Below, in pieces: positions 56,614 to 64,000 of a stretch of DNA of 64,000 nucleotides (its first letter is position 1; the number at the start of each line of letters is the position of its first letter). The position numbers and the translations under genes are program-made. The notes under the pieces were generated by a model. It was not told the origin of the DNA. It saw only the letters and a list, made by a program, of their open reading frames with translations, and did no database searches. The stretch comes from Zingiber officinale (lineage: Eukaryota; Streptophyta; Magnoliopsida; Zingiberales; Zingiberaceae): NCBI RefSeq assembly GCF_018446385.1, contig NC_056000.1, positions 35,935,511 through 35,999,510 of the forward strand. The letters are read 5' to 3'.

Positions 56614-59600
56614 ATGCTGCCGGACACGGAGGACGAAGAGAAGTGGCTGGCCGAGGGCATCGCCGGCGTTCAGCACAACGCCTTTTACATGCATCGCGCC
56701 CTGGTTCGGTCTATCCCGCCCCCAGTTACTGATTTGGAACCCTAACTGTTCTCGTTCTCTTCTGATCCGTATCCACCTCCGTCTTTTAGGATTCCAATGA
56801 TTTGAAGGACGTGCTCAGGTACTCGGTTCAGATGCTCTCGGAGCTACGGACCTCCCTTCTCTCTCCGCACAAATACTATGAACTCTGTATGTAGAATGCG
56901 TGTTTCCAATTTATCTTGATCCTTTTGGATAATGAGTCGTGTCAAAATTTGATTTTGATGGGTTTATGTTTTGGGATTGAGAAGATATGAGGGCGTTTGA
57001 TGAATTGAGGAAGGTGGAGATGTTCTTCAGAGAGGAGATCTCCCGAGGCAATATCTCGGTTATGGAACTTTACGAGCTCGTTCAGCACGCGGGCAACATC
57101 TTACCCAGGCTGTAACTATTCAAATCCTGCTGCTCCTTTTTTGTTTTTAAATGACCTTGCTTTGCTTTAGTTTATTCTAACTACATACTCAATTTACGGA
57201 TTTTGAATTTTTTCCTTCTTTAGGCTCTCTTTTTTTTCAGAGAATTTGAGTTTATGATAGCATTTAGTAAACCATACATGGAAGTACCTATTATGCAAAT
57301 GTATCTGTTCTATATTATTGTCTAGTGTAATTTTTAGTTCTTATTAGTGCAAGTAAACTACTTTATCAGTTTCAAGCCCTTTCCCTTTTGGCATATCATC
57401 AAAGCCTTCAAATAATTTGTGGAAAACTTTTATATGACTGATTTATCCATGGTTTTTTAAATAAGTAGAATTACAAAAGTCTAGGAACATGGGGAAGAAA
57501 CTCAATTGCCATTTTCACATTAAGCCAAGGTAGACTTTCTTAAACATACTCATGTCATGCTACCTTTTTTTCTTTCCTATTATGTTTATTGCAAATGTGG
57601 ACATTGTACTCTTGTTTGCAATTCAGCACATTTCTAGTCGTACATTCTTTAGCGAGCGAATAACGTGAGTGATATACATGCACACTAGTAACCAGTTTCA
57701 TTAGCTTGCTAAATATGGAACATTATGATATATTTTTTATATTGTTATGCTGTTGCAGCATGCAATTATTAAATCTTTACTGTGGCTTTGTTATAGTACA
57801 CTCAAGCATATCTTTATACTTGGTATTTTTTAGGATGGACTTTAACAAAGCATATCTACAAGATTGGGTTTTGAATCCCTTTTGATTTTAATTTTGTTTT
57901 AATTGATTCTGAATCTACAACAAATTTTAAAAATTAATTTCGAACATTTTGATGAATTGAGAAATCAATTTGAATTTTAATAAAATTCAAAATTAATTTA
58001 AATTGCTCAGAGAATATCAACACTAAAAAATATGTATAAACAAAATTCAAAAATTAATTTTGAATTATTTAGAATATTTTGTGTCTATTGTTGAGTCAAT
58101 AATAAATTTCAAAGATTCAAAACCATTTTCAAAAATGAAAGGTGCCTCGATGAATTGAAATAAATCGTGAATGTATAATGAACAAATCACAACGCAAATA
58201 GGAGTTAGTATTATGCCTGTTGTCGACCTAATTTTAGGATGATTTATCTTTGACTTGTGACATGATCAAAATTTGAGAAAATTCCGACATCAACTAATGT
58301 TGGATCAAATGTAAGCTTGAGCGTGGAATATCTTATTCATATTGACATTGTGTTACATGTAGGTTGAACATTGGAATTGATTCTTTATAGAGCATATTTT
58401 TCTCCATTGGTTGACACATTATTTGCTGTCATTTTTTTTTCATCTAAAACTCAGTGTTTTGTACATCTATTTTTTTGCTATTTAGTCATAGAAATAATAG
58501 TTTGCATATGTTATCTAATTCTCATGTATGAAGTCCAGATTGTCAATTGATCAGGTATCTCCTATGCACAGTAGGATCTGTCTATATCAAATCAAAAGAG
58601 GCTCCTGCCAAGGATGTACTTAAGGATCTTGTAGAAATGTGCCTTGGTATCCAACATTCTGTTCATGGACTTTTCTTGAGAAGTTATCTTTGTCAAATTA
58701 GCAGGGATAAGTTGCCTGATATTGGGTCAGAGTATGAAGGGTAAGAATATGCCCAATGAATGAGAAATTATGTGTCTGACACAGTGATGATATTTTTGTT
58801 TGTTTGGTTACATGTGGATTACATTTATAAATGGTACCTTTATATCCATAATCTGCCTTAAATAGTCTTGATGCAAAATAACTAGACATAAAAAAAAAAA
58901 AAAGGGCAGCCCGGTGCACGAAGCTCCCGCCATGCGGGGTCCCGGGGAAGGATCCATTGTACGCAAAATAACTAGACATGTTCAAATAAAATAAACTGAC
59001 TAAAGATGTGGGTTAATATTGCTATATTGTGCTATTTTTTCATTAAAATGTTCTCTCTCTCTCTTTTTGAATTTTAAAATAAACATAGTCTACTTTGTCT
59101 AAATTTTCAAAAGCATTATACATCTATTTGGATTGTGAAAGTTTACATAAGGGATTTAAATGTAGTGGTATAGTTCTGACTATTTATTTAATCATCTCTT
59201 CTTTTGTCATGAGATATGTAACATATGCTTCTTCATTGTTGATGTGGTTAAAACTGGTTTGTCAAACAATATTGACTTGGAATTTAACCATTAAAATATT
59301 GATTTAGCTTGTATGATCCTTATGCTTCCACTACTAGTACTATGAACATACCGGATCATCTAATGAGCCAAACTGCATATGCAAATAAGGTCCCTTATGC
59401 CAAAAGCATAAAGGGGACTGCTTATTAAAATAGTGATTTTCTACATCTTATGCCATAAGCATAGAGGGGACTGCTTATTAACATAGTGATTTTCTACATC
59501 CCCAAATCTCTAGATATGATAGTACTGATGCGTCTATGCTTTAGAAACATATTCTTAACAATACCTCAAAAATTATGTTAGCAACATTATTAAAATTAGA

Positions 59601-62600
59601 CCTCAAAGATATGGTAGTACTGATTGCTCAATCCTAACGAAATTATCCTTTGTAAAAAGTGAAACATTATTGTAAAGGTAAGATGTTGATGCAATTTGGT
59701 CTCTGGTTAATCAAAAACTTCAAAATGAATTCACCCAGTGGCTATCAGTTAGAGTTTGTTATAAAAATCTCCAGTGGCAGGGTTGTTTATAGTTTTTATT
59801 AAAGTTCACTGGCTAACCAGTCATAGAATGAGGTCATGGGTTCAAATCTACCTTGTGTCCAAAAAAGAAATATCTAATAGGCTTGCCGGCATTAAAAAAA
59901 ATTCTAATCAATTCATGTCTTATGGCTTGAGCCAATCAAGTGAACTTAACCGACCCACATATGAAAAAAAGTATTAAATATATAAATATATAAATAAATA
60001 AATTAGTTCCTCTCCTAATAGTTCTGATGCCATGTTAAAGTTGATTGGCTAACTGATTATCCCCAAAACTCTAGCTAATCACTTATCTGAAAATCACAAG
60101 CTTTTGGGATAAGTGGTTAATCAATCAATTTTAACAATTTTGCTCTCTAAGTTCTTATCGTTTTGATGTTCAAATTAATAACTTTTGGTTATTGCTTACT
60201 ACAATTTGCAAAACATGAACTTTTGCTCTTTTTGAATCTCTTTGTAACATAATTTTTCAAAAGCAATCTAAGCAGCGACTTAGGTAGAAATAGAAGGGAG
60301 CAACTTTGCGTAGTGACTAAACAGATCCCTTTACGTGGGTGTTCTAGAAAGTGGTACCCTGAGGTGTTCTAGTTAGTAGTATGGGTGGTTCAGGTCCAAA
60401 GTAGTCTATTGAAAAAAAGAGCTTATTTTATCTAATTGGTTCACATGGACGAAATTGTAATTATCTGACCCCTCTAAATTCCTCAGTCATTGTGTTATAT
60501 GTTTATATGATTATCATGTCTTTACATTGTTGCAATGTGAAATATGATTTGTTTTGATATTGTTATGTATTTACTTATTAAACCTATTTTGATTGACTAA
60601 CACATTCTGTTAGTGATGATATAAAAAATGTATATGATGTTGTCTCATATAAATGCTTGAATATTTTTGTAGACTTGTCAGAGTTTGCCACCATTACTAG
60701 TCTCTCACTCAAAGTTTGCCACCATTATCTTGTATGTTGACGTTTAATGCTTTACGCTAAGGGTATTTCTTATAGTGTTTGCTTCTAGTTTTGGACTTGA
60801 AATTTAGTAAGTAACTAGTTTCTGATTATATCTGTAATTTGTTTACTTATGATATTAATGATATATATCCACTGGAGTTGTAACTTCTATAATTCTGTGA
60901 TAAACTAATTATTAACTTAGAAAACCCCTTGTTGCTAGAACTGTTGAACATTTTTGAACCTAGAACTTCATTTTTCACAACAAACTTATGTACATCTCTT
61001 TTATGATGTAGACATTGCACTTATTGAAAGGAAATCACTGGCTTTCTTAATTGATGCTTAGCTGATTGCATTTTCATGCAATTTTGATTATCTAGTATTT
61101 CTACTGTTTAGGGATGCTGAGACAGTTAATGATGCTATTGAATTTGTGCTTCAAAACTTCACTGAGATGAACAAACTCTGGGTTCGAATGCAACATCAGG
61201 TTGGTTGACATAGATGCCATATATGGCATGCTGTTGTTTATGAATATGTATGATACCTGAACACATGCATGTCACAAGTTTGACATGTTGTAGACTGCGG
61301 CATTAGTAAGTCATGCTGGTATTATAGTGATTCTCAAACTGTTAGGTGATTTGGTGCTGAGACTAGAATTTGAACTTTCTGGTCTGCAGGGGCTGACCAG
61401 GGAAAAGGATAAACGAGAAAAGGAAAGGAGTCAACTCCGTGATCTTGTAATATCAGCACCCTGGAATTGGTTTTTTCTCTTCAAGATAGTATGAAATCTT
61501 CATATTTTCTTTTATTTTTTATAGATTGGCAAAAATCTTCACATTCTCAGCCAGATTGAGGGTGTTGACCTTGATGTGTATAAGGAAACTGTTCTTCCTA
61601 GAGTACTGGAGCAGGTCATTTATTGTCACTCATTAACAATTGCTACTTCTGTAGGGTGTACATCCTAGTATCTCATGTTTTTTAAGGGTATTGGCTAACA
61701 GGTTGTTAATTGTAAAGATGATGTAGCTCAACATTATCTGATGGATTGTATAATCCAAGTCTTTCCAGATGAATATCACTTGCAGACACTTGAAACATTA
61801 TTAAGTGCATTTCCCCAACTTCAGGTAGCTGAAATAGTTGTTTCTAAGAATATAAAAGTACATATTTTAGTATTTATGCTTTTTTGGTTGATTATCCATA
61901 ATTTTGGCATGCCACAACTAGCATACATCTAGACTTCACATAGGATAACAAATTCCCTCTAAATGAGCAAGAGCTTATGCTATTATGGTTTTTTTTTTTA
62001 TCTTTGCATTGTTCAATCTAGTCTGTGATTGTGAGCTGTTTCTGACTACTTTTTTCAAGCAACGAAGTTGTCTGCAGTAAGGGAGTAATTCCCGGAGGAG
62101 GTCATGCTTTGCATCACTCCTTTGTTTGCTTTTGTCTTTTAGTGAACATGTGATAGAGATGAGGCATACCCTTATTGTGCATTATAAAATTATATTAACT
62201 TGTGCTAATGGTGATATTCAGTTGACCACTCAAAAACTCAGTTGAGTTGTCAGTTTTTTCTCCTATTATCAGACCTTATTGTATTTGAAGAGAAGTGAGT
62301 GGAGTCTATTCCACTACCAGTCAAGTTAAGATATCTGTAGAGAAGATCACTCTGATGATGCTTGACAACAGGAGTTAAGTCATAAAGGAAGAACAATATC
62401 AGTGTCTTTCCTACCCTACTAATGTCAGAATAAAAACAAAAGTTATTCCCCATTATCCTCTTTTTATCCAACCCAATTTAAGCATGTCCTGAATAATTTG
62501 CATGCTAAAAGTTGGCTAAGGTCTTTCCTACCTCTTTTGTTTGTACTAATGGGGGATTGGCATGGGAAAGGTCATAGAAGTTTTATGTAATGTTTTTGGC

Positions 62601-64000
62601 TGTCAAATTTATGCCAAAGTAACTCATTATTGCAATTTTTTTATGCCTAAGTTTCTTTCTCATTTTTTTTATGCAGCCATCTGTTGACATCAAAACTGTT
62701 CTATCTCAACTTATGGATAGGCTATCAAACTATGCTACATCCAGCACAGAAGTAAGTTTCTTGACTTGATCGCTCTGATTTTTTTTTACCAAAAAAGCCA
62801 ATTATTTCTCATACATAAATGCTGCAGGTATTACCAGAATTCTTGCAAGTAGAAGCTTTTGGCAAGCTGAGCAATGCAATTGGAAAGGTAGTTCATGATA
62901 CTCATCATATTATCTCTATAGAGAATTTCTATAAGTCATGTGACTTGTTAAATTCTTCTGTTGTCTGTATTTATCTTATCCATCAAACAGGATGAGACAA
63001 CAAAATTGTTATGGGATGTGAACATACACTAATTTCAAAAATTATATGTTTATCCTTATAAATTTTTACTTATCGATGTAACATGCTATGTCCAGTTCAT
63101 TGGTGATTTATTTGTAGTTATAGCCTCCTAAAAACTTCACATAATTTCTATTAAAAAATGAATTTATTCGTTTTGATCAGTAGGATTGACAACTTGACCC
63201 ACATGGAGACATGCATTAACACTTTGATTGAGGCTACCCTATTATTTAGATGGGGCAGCATGGGATGATGGTTTTATGCACCACCCCTCTCGGCTTGCTT
63301 CACCCTGTCTGCTTTGCATAGAATATATTTAAATATTATAGTTGAATTGTTTTAACTCTGTCTCATTTTTGTCCCACCCCGACATGCCTTGCACACAAAA
63401 CTGGCCTAGAGGCCAGGGGCACAAAAAGCGTAGTAGGAATGGGTATCTAAATCCCCTCTCTGCTCTGCTCTGCTCTATCCTATGTCATGCCTACAGCCTA
63501 AAGAGCATATTTGTTTATACATCCAATTTTCTAAATAAATCATATTAATGAATCGGATTTCAATTTTGTCATTCAGATTTCAAGCTCTCAATTTATCAAC
63601 CTAATTATCAAAATTATGGATGAATATCTTAATATTGTAAAACCACTATGGTTATGTAGGAACTTGAAGTATATTCTTCAGTTCAGTACATTGTTGCAAC
63701 TGATTGATTCCTGTGGACTGTAATTGTTTGGTACCATATTCATCAAAATTGTTGTTTTCAAAATGATGTCTGATTCCTTTGTACTTGATTTAAAGATTTT
63801 AATTAATAAAAAGTGCAGTTTGAGTGATTTTCTCTACCTGCTTCGATGCAATTTATAGGTCATGCCCATAACAGGCATAAATGATAATGTAGGATGTCAA
63901 ATTTATTCCTACAGTGAATTGTAGTGCTCAGTTAAGTTGGTTGCCTACCATATGCATGCATTGTATAAAATTTTGAAGAATTCATAATTATAAATGAAAA
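56614..64000 (+). CDS. VPS35: Vacuolar protein sorting protein 35 (retromer), 5' part, continues past window
   Basis: Ten exons seen: 56614-56703, 56790-56886, 56985-57111, 58555-58740, 61112-61199, 61390-61446, 61525-61614, 61702-61824, 62677-62751, 62828-62887; phases agree, 331 codons of roughly 790. VPS35 is the central scaffold of the retromer, which binds VPS26 and VPS29 and recycles vacuolar sorting receptors from the prevacuolar compartment. The start is [15 protein letters not shown]. The VPS26-binding PRLYL motif is at residues 103-107, split by intron 3. [40 protein letters not shown] and [20 protein letters not shown] are family blocks. The next exon, expected to begin like VIEAQVDMP, is not found before 64000. 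Introns are up to 2.4 kb. Plants often have several VPS35 copies; which one is not known. Confidence 0.92.
57112..58554. other. VPS35 intron 3
   Basis: 1.4 kb. 57850-58150 carries repeated AAATTCAAAATTAATTT-type blocks. No element recognised. Confidence 0.5.
58890..58962 (-). mobile_element. 5'-truncated SINE with 17 bp target duplication
   Basis: GCAAAATAACTAGACAT stands at 58873-58889 and again, unchanged, at 58963-58979. Between them are an A run and GGGCAGCCCGGTGCACG, AAGCTCCCGCCATGCGGGG, TCCCGGGGAAGGATCC. On the minus strand this is the 3' domain shared by many angiosperm SINEs (from memory), ending in a T run. A clean and young insertion in VPS35 intron 4. Confidence 0.8.
59385..59502. 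repeat. Tandem duplication of about 54 bp in VPS35 intron 4
   Basis: CTTATGCCAAAAGCATAAAG, GGGACTGCTTATTAA and TAGTGATTTTCTACAT occur twice with few differences. Confidence 0.85.
62888..64000. other. VPS35 intron 10, start; runs off the window
   Basis: No further exon found. A TCTGCTCTGCTCTGCTCT run lies near 63459. Confidence 0.5.

Noticed and set aside
63858-63900. MPITGI after an AG as the next VPS35 exon
   Set aside because: The following residues do not match the family's expected block, which starts VIEAQVDMP and continues into an LTFTL-containing stretch.

Overview
The window is nuclear DNA of a flowering plant. The genes have short exons with GT-AG introns, several have very GC-rich first exons beside AT-rich introns, and the gaps hold SINEs, RTE-type LINEs, hAT MITEs, a CACTA transposon, LTR elements and an endogenous badnavirus-like fossil. 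High GC in the BAHD, GGP and PTST2 first exons, a barley-like agmatine coumaroyltransferase relative and badnavirus remains all point to a commelinid monocot. Zingiberales is plausible but not proven.

Layout. Bases 1-13155 are one nest of mobile elements. A CACTA (En/Spm) transposon, whose right end lies at 13155, was entered by a gypsy-like LTR (to 4080) and by an element with inverted LTRs (4536-8628, target duplication TTAAT). Each was entered in turn by further TG...CA elements (1403-3111, duplication CTAAA; 5374-8021, duplication CTCCC). Bases 13505-20700 hold a divergent gene pair: a BAHD hydroxycinnamoyltransferase (minus) and RMI2 (plus). The last RMI2 exon and its 3' flank are tandemly duplicated as two units of about 2 kb. 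Bases 20700-29300 are AT-rich and gene-poor, with a LINE fragment, SINE pieces and a diverged 0.5 kb duplication.

Bases 29469-31519 encode a gamma-glutamyl peptidase-like class I amidotransferase. Bases 31520-34240 contain a hAT MITE with 8 bp duplications and an LTR fragment. Bases 34638-40052 encode a plastid PTST2/FLO6-like CBM48 starch protein with a 3 kb intron rich in repeats. Convergent to it, 44853-41052 (minus) is a bHLH79-like transcription factor. Its conserved C-terminal peptide is out of frame in the last exon. Its first intron holds a SINE split by a hAT MITE and next to a 5S rRNA-derived segment. Bases 45596-50121 encode a VAMP72-type R-SNARE.

Bases 51600-53800 are a broken endogenous badnavirus-like sequence (leader, ORF1, ORF2 and start of ORF3) ending at an AT microsatellite. 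Bases 53800-56600 are intergenic, with a SINE that has a perfect 10 bp duplication. From 56614 to beyond the window edge lies the retromer subunit VPS35, of which the first 331 codons are present in ten exons.

The genes are ordinary housekeeping or metabolic genes and do not form a cluster. The least ordinary items are the RMI2 terminal-exon duplication, the bHLH reading-frame disruption, the inverted-LTR element with its nested history, the 5S-SINE junction, the truncated SINE with a 17 bp duplication at 58890-58962, and the badnavirus fossil. Exon coordinates were derived by hand from splice signals and phase. Family identities rest on recognised motifs, not on searches.
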